NCBI GenBank assembly: GCA_949751835.1 | Contig: CATKHK010000060.1 | Location: forward strand, 62,001-126,000 | Direction: 5' to 3' | From: Blepharisma japonicum | Lineage: Eukaryota > Ciliophora > Heterotrichea > Heterotrichida > Blepharismidae | DNA length: 64,000 nt | Part shown: positions 11,515-23,336 of the stretch, piece after piece | How the letters are laid out: each line of letters opens with the position of its first letter | Position numbering within the stretch: position 1 is the first letter of the stretch | Notes under the pieces: model-generated | Database searches by the model: none | What the model was told of the DNA's origin: nothing | What the model saw: only the letters and a program-made list of their open reading frames with translations | Translations under genes and position numbers: made by a program

Positions 11515-12697
11515 ATAATTAAAGAGAAATTAGTTTGTAAATGGGTCTAACTGCAACTGTGCAATTCTTAATTAGCTTATGTTTTTAGAAGACTTGATCT
11601 TAATAATACTTTAGTATACAATACTTTATTAAAAGTATTTCTCTCAAGGTAACGAGTGAAAAATTAAACTATTTAAGAATGTGCACTTACTTCTGAGCCA
11701 GAAAAATCTGAAAAAAAAGCTTTAAACAAAAATCAATTTATGTGCAAAATCACCTGGAAATCATAGAAGCTTCACTAATATAATCAAAATGGAAATTTTC
11801 AGCAGGTACAAGATAAGATCAAAACAAGATTTTAGTTGGAGCTTTTCTACCATGCCTAACAAGAAAATCATAGATTCACATGGACATGAATTTTAATAAA
11901 TCTTCTTGAGTATCATGATTTTAGAGCCATGAATTAGCAGATCAAAGAAAAAGCACTCAGTTGTCTATAAAGCTAGGTGCATAATTCCTATTATTTTACA
12001 TGTGAAGCACCATCTGGAAGATATACATTTGTATTAATTATCTTAGGCCGAAAATTGTGGTTTCTTTAGTTGGTTTGCTCTTATAATAAGCAAAATAGAT
12101 TATCCAAATCTTTTCATTTGAGAATTGTCTTTAATATTATTTATCAAAATTAGTCCGTTAATCCTGCAACAAGTTTTTTAGAAATCAATATCATTAACGG
12201 AAATTATGATGGGCATTGAGAGCTGCGGACTTTGATCGATATCTTGTGGCATCTTTTTCTTTTAATTCGTTAATTAATTTAATGTTTATAATGATGAAAA
12301 TTTTGTTTAATAGAGGACAGTCGAGATAGCATTTTACTGGCATTAATTCATTTTAATATTTCATAATTGTTGTGTGCAAATAAGGTAAATCAGTTATAGA
12401 TAGGTAATCGAACTGCAATAATATTTGGATCATAACTATAATTTTTATAAATAGCATAGTTCAATTAGCATAAATGAGCTTTTAATTGAATTTTTTATTT
12501 GATTATATTATTAAACCAATTTAAAAATCAGTTTTTTATATAAATATGATGACCTTGGTAGATTAGCAGAATATTTTTTTAAATCAAAGTGTTTTTGCAA
12601 AAAATAATAATTTTTATAAATTTTAAAAGAAAAACTGTTATATTCCCTACCATCAAAGATATTTTATAAATATTGCTTAGAAATTTGTTACCCTTAA
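11515..12697. other. Long intergenic region with coding-like fragments on the minus strand
   Basis: 1.18 kb without a gene I can support. On the minus strand 11738-11920 is open for 60 codons (three of them TGA), with plausible protein-like content (MSMWIYDFLVRHGRKAPTK) but no ATG at its head. Shorter segments further upstream include PKIINTNVYLPDGASHVK near 12.0 kb. The pieces lie in different frames separated by TAA/TAG and no GTA...TAG intron joins them. A decayed gene is the likeliest explanation; chance open frames are the alternative. The last 400 bp before 12698 are plain AT-rich DNA. Confidence 0.35.
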
Positions 12698-15148
12698 ATG
12701 GAATCACAAACATGCATTAGCAGCCCAATCCAAAAGCACATTGAATTTAAAACTAGCTCAATATCAAAGCTAAAATCCAAAAACCTTCCCGACGAAATAA
12801 AGCCAGGTAAACCGAACTCTAAAAAAAGTCATAAAATCGAGCCATTCCCAGCATTAATCAGAGAAGAGCGAGAACTCATTCAAAATCTCCTCCAGCAAGA
12901 AAGCAAAAGGCTGCGCCGAAAGCTGCAGAAATCAGAAAGAGACGTATCTCATTTGCATGATGTACATAAATTTGATTCAAGTTCCCCAGATAAAATGAAT
13001 TCAGATGGTTTTCTTTCAACAAGAAATACATCAAACTTACCAAAAGACATCGATCAAGTTATAAATACTGCCTATTCAGCTCATTTTCTTCCACATATAA
13101 AAAGCCCTTCAAACAGGTTCAGAATAGTAGAAAATTCCCTTTCAAAAGAATCCCTACATCAAGCGTCATCTTCTAAACTTATAGGAGAACTTGATGAAAT
13201 TGACCAGAAACAGTACACACTTGGAAGGTCGCTTGCAAAATCCTTAGAAAGCTACGATGGCGCCACAATAATTGGTACAACAGGCCGACAAGACGTGACT
13301 AATTTAGCATCCTGGCACGAATATATGAAAAATAAATATCTAGACAAGCTTAGGCAGAATTTGAAAATAAGAATTGATGAAAAAGACGAAAAAATAAAAG
13401 AATGCAAAGCAATTCTTATTGTTGGAATGAAAGAAATGATAAGACAAGTTGGAGTCCAATGCATAGAAAGAGGAGAGTTACTGAAAACTATGATGGCTTC
13501 TTATGCAGAAATCTGGGATTGCACTATCGAAAGATATAAAGCAGAATTAAGAGAGCAGCAAGAAGATTTTATTAATGAAATCAATGCACTGAAATTTGAA
13601 GCAGAAAAAAATGTTTCACAAATCCAGATGAAATATGATATTGCTTTGGCTGAGAAAAAAGTACTGGAGAGAAATGAAGAAAAATATTTGAAGAAAATTC
13701 AGGACTTGCAGAGAATTTTGGAAGCGAGAGGGCTTGAAGCGAATTTTATACCGCAGATTTCAGTGACTGGGAGTCCGAATACTGATAGAAATGCCCCAGG
13801 AAGAAGAATGCAAAGCTTGGTATTGCAGTCGAGAGGCTCACCAGCAGGATCTAGAGAATCAAGTGCTGGATGCTCTGAAAATTCAAATAAAGGGATTAAA
13901 AGACTTGAAGCTCCCATTAACCCTTTTGCCCTGGAAAATAGCTATGATAGCAATGCTAATCGAAAAACTCCACTAAGCCAACGAAAAAGATCAGTCACTT
14001 CATTTGGAGATGAAGACCAAATCACTTTTTCTGAGTCTCCAAGAGAGGATTCTATGCCTTATAAAGTTTTTTACAAAAAATTAAAGCGAAAGCCTAAAAA
14101 ATTACTACTAAAACTTGCTAAGCTTACGAAGGATCATATACTAAAATCATTAAACGTTATATATTATAGAGCTAACGACGAGATACAAAATTCTGATCTG
14201 CCTGCAGAATTTAATTATTTGCTTTATAATCAATTTTCCAAAGGAGAAGATGTAGCTACTTTTGAAGAAAAGCTAACAATATTTCTAGCTACTTGTGTGA
14301 GGCATAATGAATGCCATAGAATCACTACTTTTCTAAGGCTTGTTGGAATGGGAGAATTTATTGAAAAAAAGAATTACTCATCTCACTCTTTTAAAGTCTT
14401 TTTAAAAGCTTTTGATTTTATGAAGAAATCTGACATAGGGAAAATGCCTCAAAATCAAGAAGCCTCAGTAACACAGCTTTATCCTACAGCTAGATGCATA
14501 GGTTGCATTGTAGCCATTATGAATGAGTTTATACCACAAGAGAAACTTACTGAAATAGAAAAAGTGATAAAGCAGTCAAGTATCCAAGACCCAAAACATA
14601 TAAATCCTGAAGGACTGGTTGATGTTGAAATTATGTATTCATATATCCTCGACGAATTTGAAGCAATCAGATGAAACATTTTCAACATGGTAAACTTTTT
14701 GCATCAAACAATCACAGTAAAAGACGACAGGTTTTTCTTAACCAAAGAAGAAGTAAAAATCCTAGTTTCATCTGTAAATCCAAATAAATTTGCACTTATT
14801 CATAATGAAGGCGAAGACACTCAAATTTTGAAACATTTGATAGTAAAACTCCCAAGAGAGGAAGAAGTAATTCCTCTAGACAAATTCATAGATTTGACCA
14901 TTGAGTGCTTAATGTTAACAGAATCAAGCATCGATGAATTTTTAGGCGATACTAAAGACTTTGGAGACGAAAATGTTGAAGACTACATCTTATCAGACTA
15001 TGCAACAATTTCTGAAACTGTACAAAATGATGACTCAATCTGGGCTGACCGAATTGTCAGGCACGTAGAAAACCACAAAGGTCTCAATAACAAAGCTTCT
15101 CTTGTTTGGTGGAAAATCATCAAAAAAGAGTTCTTGCAGTATTTATAA
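12698..15148 (+). CDS. Large coiled-coil protein, unknown function
   Basis: 816 residues, one TGA (Trp) near residue 659. Residues 1-200 are polar and low-complexity. Residues about 215-350 are strongly heptad-like (KLRQNLKIRIDEKDEKIKEC onward) and should form a long coiled coil. A Ser/Arg/Pro-rich region (about 355-450) follows, and the C-terminal 350 residues are more globular and helical, with a second possible domain starting near NFLHQTITVKDDRFFLTKEE. The pattern (disordered head, coiled coil, helical tail) is common in ciliary and basal-body proteins, but I recognise no signature. It ends on TAA only 9 bp from the stop of the convergent CDPK. Confidence 0.8.
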
Positions 15149-15157
15149 ATTTTATAA

Positions 15158-16564
15158 TTATCCTTGGATGATTTTTTTAAATTCTTCAAAATTAACGCCT
15201 CCGTCTTCATCATAATCCACCTCTCTTATGAGCTGATCTGCATCAAAATTTACTTTTCCAGCTCTTATCAAGGCATTTTTTAAGGATTTTGCTGTGATTT
15301 TTCCTGTATTATTTTGGTCAAAATGCCTAAAAGCTGACCATAACTTTTCTTCATTAATGATGTGTTTCGTTTCCAGTGTTGCAGCTAAAAATTCGGAATA
15401 ATTTATTCTTCCGTCTTTATTGTAGTCTAAATTTCAGAATAATGCTTCAATTTCTTTGGTTTTGGGGTGATCTTCAGAGTTAGCGATTACTGTGATAAAA
15501 TCTGATAATGTAATAAAACCATTTTTATGTGTATCCAGACTGTTAAAAGCCTCTTTTAAATCTTTTAGTTGGTCATGAGTTAACTCATTTACAAAATATG
15601 CTAAGATCTCTTTTTGGAAACTGCTTGAAAGCTTGAAATGTTTAAGTGAAGCAATAATTCCAGGACTCACATGAATTTCATTAGTTTCTGTAAAGCCAAA
15701 CCAAGGGTGGCATAAAGCTTCTTCAGCGGTTATTCTATTTTTTGGCTCCAAAACCAACATTTTTCTTATCAAATCTTTAGCTTGGCTGCTCACACCTCTC
15801 CAGTGAACAGAGCTGAATTCAAACCTCCCCTGCAAAATGTGAGAATAGAGCTCTTCCTTGTCTTTTCCCACAAAAGGATGATCTCCACATAGCAGCATAA
15901 ACATGATTACCCCTACACTCCACATATCGCACATAAATCCATATGAACCTTTCAATACCTCTGGAGCCACATAATATGGAGTTCCAACAATTGATGTCAT
16001 GCTTTTTGAGTTGCTGCCAAATTTCTGTGATAATCCAAAATCAATTAATTTTAGTTCAGCATCATGATCTTTGCTATCAAACATGAAATTTTCTGGCTTT
16101 AAATCTCTATGGCATATATTAATTTTGTGTAAATGATTGACTGCTCTGAGTATTTTTATCATTAATTCAGCTGTGTCTTTTTCTTTATAGTGCCCTTTAT
16201 TTACGAGGCTATCTCAAAGTTCACCGCCTTCGCATAATTCCATAACAATATGAAAATATCGATCATCTTCATAGCTTTCATAGAGTCTGATAATGTTCGG
16301 ATGATCGAGTCCGACCAAAATTTCGACTTCAGTTCTCAAAACTTCGAGGTTTTTTACTAGTCCTTTATCTATAGATTTTATTGCTACTTTATGATTTGGG
16401 TTAGATTTTGGTCAACCGACTCTGACTACTCCAAAGGTCCCGGTACCTAAAACTTTGCCGGATTTATACATGGATTTTATGCTTATAGTAGATGTGTGCC
16501 GTTTAGCAGACCTTCTTTTTATCTGCGGATGTTCTATATAAGATTTATTACAAAGACTTCCCAT
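15158..16564 (-). CDS. Calcium-dependent protein kinase (CDPK)
   Basis: 468 residues, no intron, three or more UGA Trp codons. The N-terminus MGSLCNKS has Gly2 and Cys5 suited to myristoylation and palmitoylation, as in membrane-bound CDPKs. The kinase domain (about 33-290) has GTGTFGVVRVG, the VAIK lysine, HRDLKPEN, DFGLS and GTPYYVAPEVLKG, so all catalytic residues are present. The junction domain follows, then EF-hand loops: DTHKNGFITLSDF, DYNKDGRINYSEF, DQNNTGKITAKSL and DYDEDGGVNFEEF. The protein should be activated directly by Ca2+ binding to the C-terminal lobe. CDPKs are typical of plants, apicomplexans and ciliates. It provides the catalytically intact comparison for the two CDPK-like pseudokinases elsewhere in this window. 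Confidence 0.93.
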
Positions 16565-18065
16565 TTCCAAAATAAAAGCTATTGGTTTATTTATATTTTA
16601 AATAGGAAATTTTGAAGAATGCAGCAAAGATATACCTGTAGAGACTGAAATCATAGGAGATGATAAACGATTGATGCATTTTTGTTATTTGAAAAAGCAT
16701 AGTGAACTAATTTACCTGCCTAATGGTTTTATTTATGAAATTATGATATATTTCAATGGATGCAGATAATGATTTTTGATAATTTGAATCATCAACAGAA
16801 ACACTGAAGACTTATAGAATATAGATAAAATGCGCTAAATTTTTAAATTTTCTGAAATCTTCAATCAAATTTAGAGAAAAACGATTTTAGTTTTGAAAAC
16901 ATCGTTTTTATTATTGCAAAAGTGTAAAAATCGAGCAACTTCTAAAATAAAAATTAAATATAAGTATAAATAATCGGAATAGAATTTAGAAATTGTTACA
17001 AACATAAGAGAAAAATTGGCAATTAAGAATATATTTGAATTTTAGCTTAAGTAAGAGTCTTTGAATGCTTCAGAGGAAATAGGATTTTATGTATAAACAC
17101 ATATAGGAGCAAATGATAGCTTCTTTAATTAGATCAAGTCTTATATACAGTTTTAATATTTAGTTATTTAAATAAAAAATTAATCATATTTTTAAAAGCA
17201 CAATTTTAAAAGATATATTCATCTAATATTAATTATTTTTTAAATTTTATATATGATTTCATTAATTTTATATTGCTTTAGCTTCAATAAGCTTCATGAA
17301 AGTTATTATCAAAATTTAAAATGGCTTATATTTAAAAAATAAAATTATACTCTTTTGATTTGCCATATTAATAATTCTTACTAAGTGAAAGCTACTCAAG
17401 GCTTAGGATATCCCTAAAATGGAATAGCAGAATAAATGCTAAGGTTTTCTTATTTTTGGCTGATAAATAGCCTATAAAAATATTAATTTATGTAAGCCTT
17501 TTCTGATTTTTAATAAATACAGAATCTTATTTTATTAATTAAATAAACACAAGTCAATAATTTATTAATGATACTATGTAGATAATCTAAGTTTTTGCAT
17601 ATCTATTAAAATGATATGCATTTCTATCTAAATTTTAAAATAAAAGTAAGTTTAATTGTAAAAATATTACTTAAATCAATTTTGCTTCTTGCCTTAGCAT
17701 TGTTTCATTATATAACCTAGAGATAAGAATGCTAAATCCTAATACAAAAGAGCATGTGACAATAAATTAAATATAAAATTTAAGCTTAATCTTAAAACAC
17801 AAATCTTCCTTTAAATCAATATCAATACTTTACTTGCATTGGCTATACTTATAGTATTGTAATATGAAATCTTAATTTCACAAAACAAAAAAAGCCAAAC
17901 ATCCCCGTTTCATTAATACTAAACTTATTGCCCAATATCAGCTATTATGCATATTATCATAAATAATCTGCTCGATATTTTATTCTTATTTTCCTTCTCT
18001 AATCACTTCAATTCTTCGCATCAGTTACAAAAAAATAATTTAACTAACTTATTAGCATGATAATC
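16565..18065. other. 1.5-kb intergenic region
   Basis: Very AT-rich. Immediately upstream of the CDPK, 16602-16769 on the plus strand is open for 55 codons with protein-like content (LKKHSELIYLPNGFIYEIM) but lacks an ATG at its head and is preceded by TAA; no GTA...TAG intron supplies a start. I treat it as a remnant or chance frame. The rest, 16770-18065, shows no open frame above about 40 codons, no tRNA-like cloverleaf and no obvious repeat. Confidence 0.4.
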
Positions 18066-18602
18066 TTAAAGTGCCCTTCTCTCTCCTAATCTTTTAGAAC
18101 AATGCCCACAATAGTGAGTTACATCAAACAAGCTTGGAATGCAAAAAGGAAGACAAGAGCAAAAAGGAAATAGGCAAAAGAGGATGAAACACATCAACCA
18201 AACCATCATTCCTGGACTTCTCTCGGTTTTAGTTAAAGCTGTTTGGTGACAGTATGGGCAAGTGACTTGTATTGGATCGAAACCATATATAAAAGTAGGC
18301 ACCCGTGATTCGATAATAACAGCTGCGGCCATTGGCTGAGCATTAGGGGCATAAACTGGTTGCCCTGGGTAAGGTTGGCCTTGATATGGCTGATTAGGAT
18401 AAGTCTGATAAGGCTGGCTTACTGGGTAAGGCTGACTTCCTGGGTAAGGCGGAGGCTGAGCCTGATAACTTTGATACTGAGACTGCACTCCAGGTTGAGA
18501 TTGATAAGGAGCTTGACCCATTGGGAAATAGGATGGCTGATTTGGGTCTTGGGGACCTGGCTGATAAGAAGGTGGGTAGGCTTCTGGCTTTTCTGCGCTC
18601 AT
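18066..18602 (-). CDS. LITAF-domain protein with Pro/Gln/Tyr-rich N-terminus
   Basis: 178 residues. Residues 1-95 are a repetitive YQ/PYP-type low-complexity region built from units such as QPYQGQPYPGQPVYAP. The last 75 residues carry the LITAF layout: CPYCHQTALTKTE, a hydrophobic Cys-rich insertion segment (MMVWLMCFILFCLFPFCSCL), then HYCGHCSKRLGERR. In LITAF/CDIP proteins the two CxxC knuckles bind zinc and the hydrophobic segment dips into the cytosolic face of endosomal or lysosomal membranes; the Pro/Tyr-rich arm recruits ESCRT or Nedd4-type partners. All expected cysteines are present. The stop is TAA and the gene is bordered by long intergenic regions on both sides. Confidence 0.85.
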   Translation of the reverse strand: MSAEKPEAYPPSYQPGPQDPNQPSYFPMGQAPYQSQPGVQSQYQSYQAQPPPYPGSQPYPVSQPYQTYPNQPYQGQPYPGQPVYAPNAQPMAAAVIIESRVPTFIYGFDPIQVTCPYCHQTALTKTERSPGMMVWLMCFILFCLFPFCSCLPFCIPSLFDVTHYCGHCSKRLGERRAL

Positions 18603-19686
18603 ATTTTATATAAGGAATATTTTACTTAATGAAATTTACTTAATTTGAAGTACCTATTCAAATTTCGCATAATTTAATTCATCTACAATTATAATAAATT
18701 ATCAGATAGTTTCCTATCTAAAGTGTGGTAAAAACTCAAATTAATTGATTTTGATATAAATTACATTTAAGTCTTCCAAATTTAAATTTATTAAAGAAAT
18801 GATTATTTATTTTTTATAATGCAAAATAGAAATTATATAAAATGAATCTTTTGTAATGCATATGACTTTTAAGGTCTTAACCTTCCAATACCTACATGAT
18901 TCTTAAAGTTGATTCTTTTCATAAATTGCAAAAAATATTTTTCTATGGTGATATTTTGAATTGAATCAGAGTTTCAGCAATCATTTCACTTTAAATGATA
19001 TTGCATTAATTTATTTACTAATAAAATAATATCTTTATAAGCTTTTCATTTTGATCAAATGCAATACAGATCATGGCGATTAAATTATGCTAACAAAAAA
19101 TAAAAATTATGTTTGCTGGAATTTTATCATAGGAAAATAATTCTAGATCAATTGATAGCTAAAAGAAAGTCACCCTGAATCAAATCTTGCAATTATATAG
19201 AATAATGAGTGAAATCACAATATCTTAGCTCATCATCTGCATAATTATTTGAATTCAAGCATTCACTACTTCTAATTTATATATTTTCTCAACTCTTCAA
19301 AATTGAAAAATAATGTTAATCTGTTCTATGAAACTCTTAATTTGTTGATCCCTCTCAAAAATCTTTTCTATAATTTTCCCATAATCAAACATTATTGCCT
19401 TAAATTTCTTACACTGCATTCCCACACAATTTTATATATTTCTCTCTTTCATCTTTTAGCCTCTTCCCAAAAATTTTCTGTCCTTCTCATTTTCTTCAAT
19501 TCTTCTCATAAAAAATATAAATAGCGCACTTTCAGCTTCTGCCCCAATACTTTTTTCATATAATTAGCTATTTAATAATCTTCCAAAAATCACTTAAAAT
19601 CTAGACTCACCTGGATCACAATTCCTCCATTTCTAGAACCTTCTTTTAAGTATTTAGACTAAAGGCTATTGCGAATCGGTAATATA
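18603..19686. other. Intergenic region upstream of HSP90
   Basis: 1.08 kb between divergent starts. About 18.6-19.25 kb is plain AT-rich DNA. From about 19263 to 19660 the plus strand becomes conspicuously pyrimidine-rich (many TTCTC/CTTC tracts). A 73-codon open frame there has no ATG and looks like a by-product of that composition. A heat-shock element lies at 19631-19643. Confidence 0.5.
19631..19643 (+). promoter_or_regulatory. Heat-shock element upstream of HSP90
   Basis: TTCTAGAACCTTC is a perfect three-unit HSE of the form TTCnnGAAnnTTC, the binding site of trimeric heat-shock factor. It sits 43 bp upstream of the HSP90 ATG (19687), a close position that fits very short 5' UTRs. Such an element is expected for a stress-inducible HSP90. 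One 13-mer can occur by chance in a pyrimidine-rich tract, but its exact fit and location argue for function. Confidence 0.7.
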
Positions 19687-21801
19687 ATGTCGACCGAGAC
19701 CTACGCTTTCAATGCGGATATCCAACAGTTGATGTCCTTAATCATCAATACTTTCTATTCCAACAAAGAAGTGTTCTTGAGAGAGCTCATTTCCAACTGT
19801 TCAGATGCCTTGGACAAGATCAGATTCATGTCCCTTACAAACCATGAAGTCTTGTCTACAGAAAGCAACCTCAACATCAAAGTTATTCCAGACAAAACCA
19901 ACAACACACTTACCATCATTGATAGCGGCATTGGGATGACCAAAGAAGAAATGGTCAAGAACTTAGGAACCATTGCCAAGTCTGGTACAAAGGCTTTTAT
20001 GGAGGCTTTGAGCTCAGGTGCTGATATCAGCATGATTGGACAGTTCGGTGTCGGTTTTTACTCAGCTTTCCTCGTTGCTGACAAGGTCACTGTTATTAGT
20101 AAAAATAATGATGACCAGCAGTACGTGTGGGAATCCACAGCTGGAGGCACTTTCAACGTAGCTCTTGACGAAAATCCAAACTCTGAAAGATTGACTAGAG
20201 GAACCAAGGTCATTCTTACCCTCAAAGAAGACCAATTGGAATTCTTAGAAGAAAAGAAGCTTAAAGAGCTCGTTAAGAAACACTCACAATTCATTGGTTT
20301 CCCTATTGAACTTTATGTCGAAAAAACTAATGAAAAAGAAATTACAGACAGTGAAGACGAAGAAGAAGACAAAAAGGAAGAAGGAGATAAGCCTAAAATT
20401 GAAGAAGTCACTGAAGAAGAAGAAAAAGAAAAGAAAAAGAAAAAAACCAAGAAAATAAAAGAAGTCTCTCACGAATATGAGCAAGTCAACAAAACCAAGC
20501 CACTTTGGATGAGAGCTCCTGAATCCATCACAAAAGAAGAATACGGTGCTTTTTATAAATCTTTAACCAACGATTGGGAAGACCACCTTGCCGTCAAACA
20601 TTTCACTGTTGAAGGACAGCTTGAATTCAAGGCTTTGCTATTTGTACCAAAAAGAGCTCCATTCGACCAGTTCGAGACTAAGAAAAAGAGAAACAACATC
20701 AAGCTCTACGTCAGAAGAGTTTTCATTATGGACGACTGTGACGAGCTGATCCCAGAATTCTTATCTTTCATTAAAGGTGTAGTTGATTCTGAAGATTTAC
20801 CTCTCAACATCTCCAGAGAAACTCTCCAACAAAACAAAATTTTGTCAGTCATCAAAAAGACTTTAGTCAAAAAATGTCTTGAACTTTTCAATGAAATTGC
20901 AGCTAATGAAGAAGACTACAAGAAGTTCTACGAACAATTCTCAAAGAACCTTAAACTCGGCATCCACGAAGACACCACAAACAGAACTAAAATCGCTGAA
21001 TTGCTGAGATACCACACAAGCAAGTCTGGCGATGATATGATTTCCTTAAAAGAATACGTTTCTAGAATGAAGGAAGGACAAAAAGATATTTACTATATCA
21101 CTGGTGAATCAAGACAGTCAGTTGCAAACTCACCATTCATTGAAGCCCTTAAGAAGAAGAACTATGAAGTCATCTATATGGTTGACCCTATTGATGAATA
21201 CGCAGTCCAACAACTTAAAGAATTCGACGGAAAGAAACTCAAGAGCATCACTAAAGAAGGTCTCGATCTCGACCAGTCTGAAGAAGAAAAGAAAGCTTTC
21301 GAAGAATCCAAAGCCCAATTTGAAGGCCTCTGCAAGCTCATCAAAGATGTCTTAGGCGATAAGGTCGAAAAAGTCATGGTCGGAAGCAGAATTTCTGACT
21401 CTCCATGTGTTTTGGTCACTGGAGAATACGGCTGGACCGCTAATATGGAAAGAATCATGAAAGCTCAAGCTCTCAGAGACTCTTCCACCAGCGCTTATAT
21501 GCAGTCAAAGAAGACCATGGAAATCAATCCAAAACACCCTATTGTCGTTAAGCTTAAGGCTAAAAGTGACGAGGATAAGTCAGACAAAACTGTCAAAGAT
21601 CTCATATGGTTACTTTATGAGACCTCACTTTTGACATCTGGATTCAGTCTTGAAGAGCCAAATGTATTTTCTAACAGAATTCACAGAATGATCAAGCTAG
21701 GATTGAGCATTGAAGACGAAGAAGGAGAAGAAGCCACCGCCGTTGAAGAAGATTTACCACCACTTGAAGGACCAGCTTCGAATATGGATGAAGTAGACTA
21801 A
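19687..21801 (+). CDS. HSP90: Cytosolic heat-shock protein HSP90
   Basis: 704 residues. The start at 19687 gives the canonical N-terminus [17 protein letters not shown]; an in-frame TTG 18 bp upstream is not needed. The GHKL ATPase domain has [19 protein letters not shown] (catalytic Glu), DSGIGM and [15 protein letters not shown]. The acidic/basic charged linker spans about 215-265. The middle domain contains [16 protein letters not shown] with the catalytic-loop Arg, and the end is MDEVD, the TPR-cochaperone docking peptide of cytosolic HSP90s (usually MEEVD). It is an ATP-driven chaperone for kinases and other clients. Codons are noticeably richer in C-ending triplets than in neighbouring genes, as in highly expressed genes. 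No introns and no TGA. It precedes a CDPK-like pseudokinase by 62 bp. Confidence 0.98.
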   Translation: MSTETYAFNADIQQLMSLIINTFYSNKEVFLRELISNCSDALDKIRFMSLTNHEVLSTESNLNIKVIPDKTNNTLTIIDSGIGMTKEEMVKNLGTIAKSGTKAFMEALSSGADISMIGQFGVGFYSAFLVADKVTVISKNNDDQQYVWESTAGGTFNVALDENPNSERLTRGTKVILTLKEDQLEFLEEKKLKELVKKHSQFIGFPIELYVEKTNEKEITDSEDEEEDKKEEGDKPKIEEVTEEEEKEKKKKKTKKIKEVSHEYEQVNKTKPLWMRAPESITKEEYGAFYKSLTNDWEDHLAVKHFTVEGQLEFKALLFVPKRAPFDQFETKKKRNNIKLYVRRVFIMDDCDELIPEFLSFIKGVVDSEDLPLNISRETLQQNKILSVIKKTLVKKCLELFNEIAANEEDYKKFYEQFSKNLKLGIHEDTTNRTKIAELLRYHTSKSGDDMISLKEYVSRMKEGQKDIYYITGESRQSVANSPFIEALKKKNYEVIYMVDPIDEYAVQQLKEFDGKKLKSITKEGLDLDQSEEEKKAFEESKAQFEGLCKLIKDVLGDKVEKVMVGSRISDSPCVLVTGEYGWTANMERIMKAQALRDSSTSAYMQSKKTMEINPKHPIVVKLKAKSDEDKSDKTVKDLIWLLYETSLLTSGFSLEEPNVFSNRIHRMIKLGLSIEDEEGEEATAVEEDLPPLEGPASNMDEVD

Positions 21802-21863
21802 AATCATTAATCAATTCTTTTAATAAAATTTTATCTTGTAAAATCTAAGAATTAATAAAAAAT

Positions 21864-23276
21864 ATGCAAGGGCTGAGAATTGCACAAGGAGATTTTGTGG
21901 TCGTACAAGACAGGAAGGTCTCAGATAACTACAGAATAGGAATGCTTTTAGGAAGAGGAGATTATGGGTGTGTAAGAGTGGGCACTCATAAAACTACAGG
22001 CTTAAGCAGAGCTGTAAAATGCGTTTCTAGGGCCAGAATGATTAGTGAAGAAATTTCTGCTTGTTTAAACGAAGTCTCTATCTTGCGAGCACTTGATCAT
22101 CCAAATATTATCAAAATCTATGAGTGTTACCAAGGCGACAAGAATTTTAATATAATTACAGAGATGTGTATAGGTGGAGAGCTTTATGACAGGATTATAG
22201 GTACTAGCCATTTTTCAGAAGCAGTTGCTGCAGAATATATGAGACAATTACTCTCTGCACTTGCGCATTGCCACGAAAGAGGTGTTGTTCATAGAGAGAT
22301 TAGGCCAGAAAATCTGCTCTTCGAAACTTCGGATCCGAATGCAAATTTAAAGATGGTCGGTTTTGGGTCAGCAAGATTTTTAAATCATGGTGGCACATTA
22401 ACTGAAAGAGCTGACACATCGTATTACATTGCACCAGAAGTTATAAATGGAAGCTATAATGAAAAATGTGATTTATGGAGTGCTGGGGTGATCCTTTATA
22501 TACTTTTAGCAGGCACTCCTCCGTTTAGGGAAAGCAGTCGTGGAAATGAAAGATATGAACAGAAAATCTTAAGAGGAGAATATACTTTTCCATCCCCTGA
22601 CTGGGATTTTATTAGTGCTGAAGCTAAAGATTTAATCAGCAAGTTGCTAACTGTTGAAGTAGATAAAAGACTTTCAGCTAGGGAAGCTTTAGACCATCAG
22701 TGGTTTTCTAATGCAAGCAGAGATCCAATAAATTCAGAAGTCGCAAGATCGATCTTTTCCAATCTCCAAAGTTTCAAAGCTGAAAGATTGCTTGAAAAAG
22801 CAACGTTTTCATTTATTGCTTCCCAGCTTTCAACTAGAAATGAAAAAGAAGAAATGCTTGAAGTTTTTAAATCGCTGGATAGTGATAATAGTGGAACTTT
22901 GTCAAGAAGTGAGCTTATTGAAGGATATCAAAAGCTATTTGGAGATACAACAGAAGACGTTGAAGCTGATGTCGATAGAATTATGCAGCAAGTAGACACT
23001 AATCAATCTGGAGAAATCGATTATTCAGAGTTTATAGCTGCAACGATTCAAAAAAGCCAACTTTTGTCAAGAGAAAGACTTGAAGCTGCTTTTAAAGCTT
23101 TTGATTTAGATGGGAATGGAAGTATTTCAGCTGACGAGCTAAAGACGATTTTAGGAAGAAATCAGAATTGTAATGATTCTGTGTGGCAAAGCATTGTCAG
23201 TGAGGTTGATCAGAATGGCGATGGAGTCATTGATTTCGGAGAGTTCACAGAAATGATGCTTAAGCACACTAACTAA
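21864..23276 (+). CDS. CDPK-like protein, predicted pseudokinase, with four EF-hands
   Basis: 470 residues, CDPK architecture: kinase-like domain (about 24-280), junction, and a calmodulin-like lobe with four canonical loops (DSDNSGTLSRSE, DTNQSGEIDYSE, DLDGNGSISADE, DQNGDGVIDFGE). The glycine loop (GRGDYGCVRVG) and AVK lysine are intact. However, the catalytic HRD reads His143-Arg144-Glu145 (VVHREIRPEN, also Lys to Arg two residues later), and DFG reads Gly166-Phe167-Gly168 (MVGFGSARF). Losing both Asp residues should abolish or cripple phosphotransfer, while the intact EF-hands imply Ca2+-dependent conformational change. The likely role is a Ca2+-regulated scaffold or allosteric partner of active CDPKs. 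The rest of the fold, including APEVINGSYNEKCDLWSAGV, is well conserved, so this is not decay. Confidence 0.9.
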   Translation: MQGLRIAQGDFVVVQDRKVSDNYRIGMLLGRGDYGCVRVGTHKTTGLSRAVKCVSRARMISEEISACLNEVSILRALDHPNIIKIYECYQGDKNFNIITEMCIGGELYDRIIGTSHFSEAVAAEYMRQLLSALAHCHERGVVHREIRPENLLFETSDPNANLKMVGFGSARFLNHGGTLTERADTSYYIAPEVINGSYNEKCDLWSAGVILYILLAGTPPFRESSRGNERYEQKILRGEYTFPSPDWDFISAEAKDLISKLLTVEVDKRLSAREALDHQWFSNASRDPINSEVARSIFSNLQSFKAERLLEKATFSFIASQLSTRNEKEEMLEVFKSLDSDNSGTLSRSELIEGYQKLFGDTTEDVEADVDRIMQQVDTNQSGEIDYSEFIAATIQKSQLLSRERLEAAFKAFDLDGNGSISADELKTILGRNQNCNDSVWQSIVSEVDQNGDGVIDFGEFTEMMLKHTN

Positions 23277-23336
23277 GAACAAATTAATTAAAATTCCGCT
23301 ATAGTTCTCTAATATTTTCCTTAAATTTTAATTAAA

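Noticed and set aside
19303-19524. 73-codon open frame upstream of HSP90
   Set aside because: It has no ATG, low-complexity Phe/Leu/Ser composition and follows directly from the pyrimidine-rich tract; it is better read as promoter DNA.
20284-20484. Antisense frame rich in Phe over the HSP90 charged linker
   Set aside because: It is the complement of GAA/AAA-rich codons; a typical shadow of a real gene.
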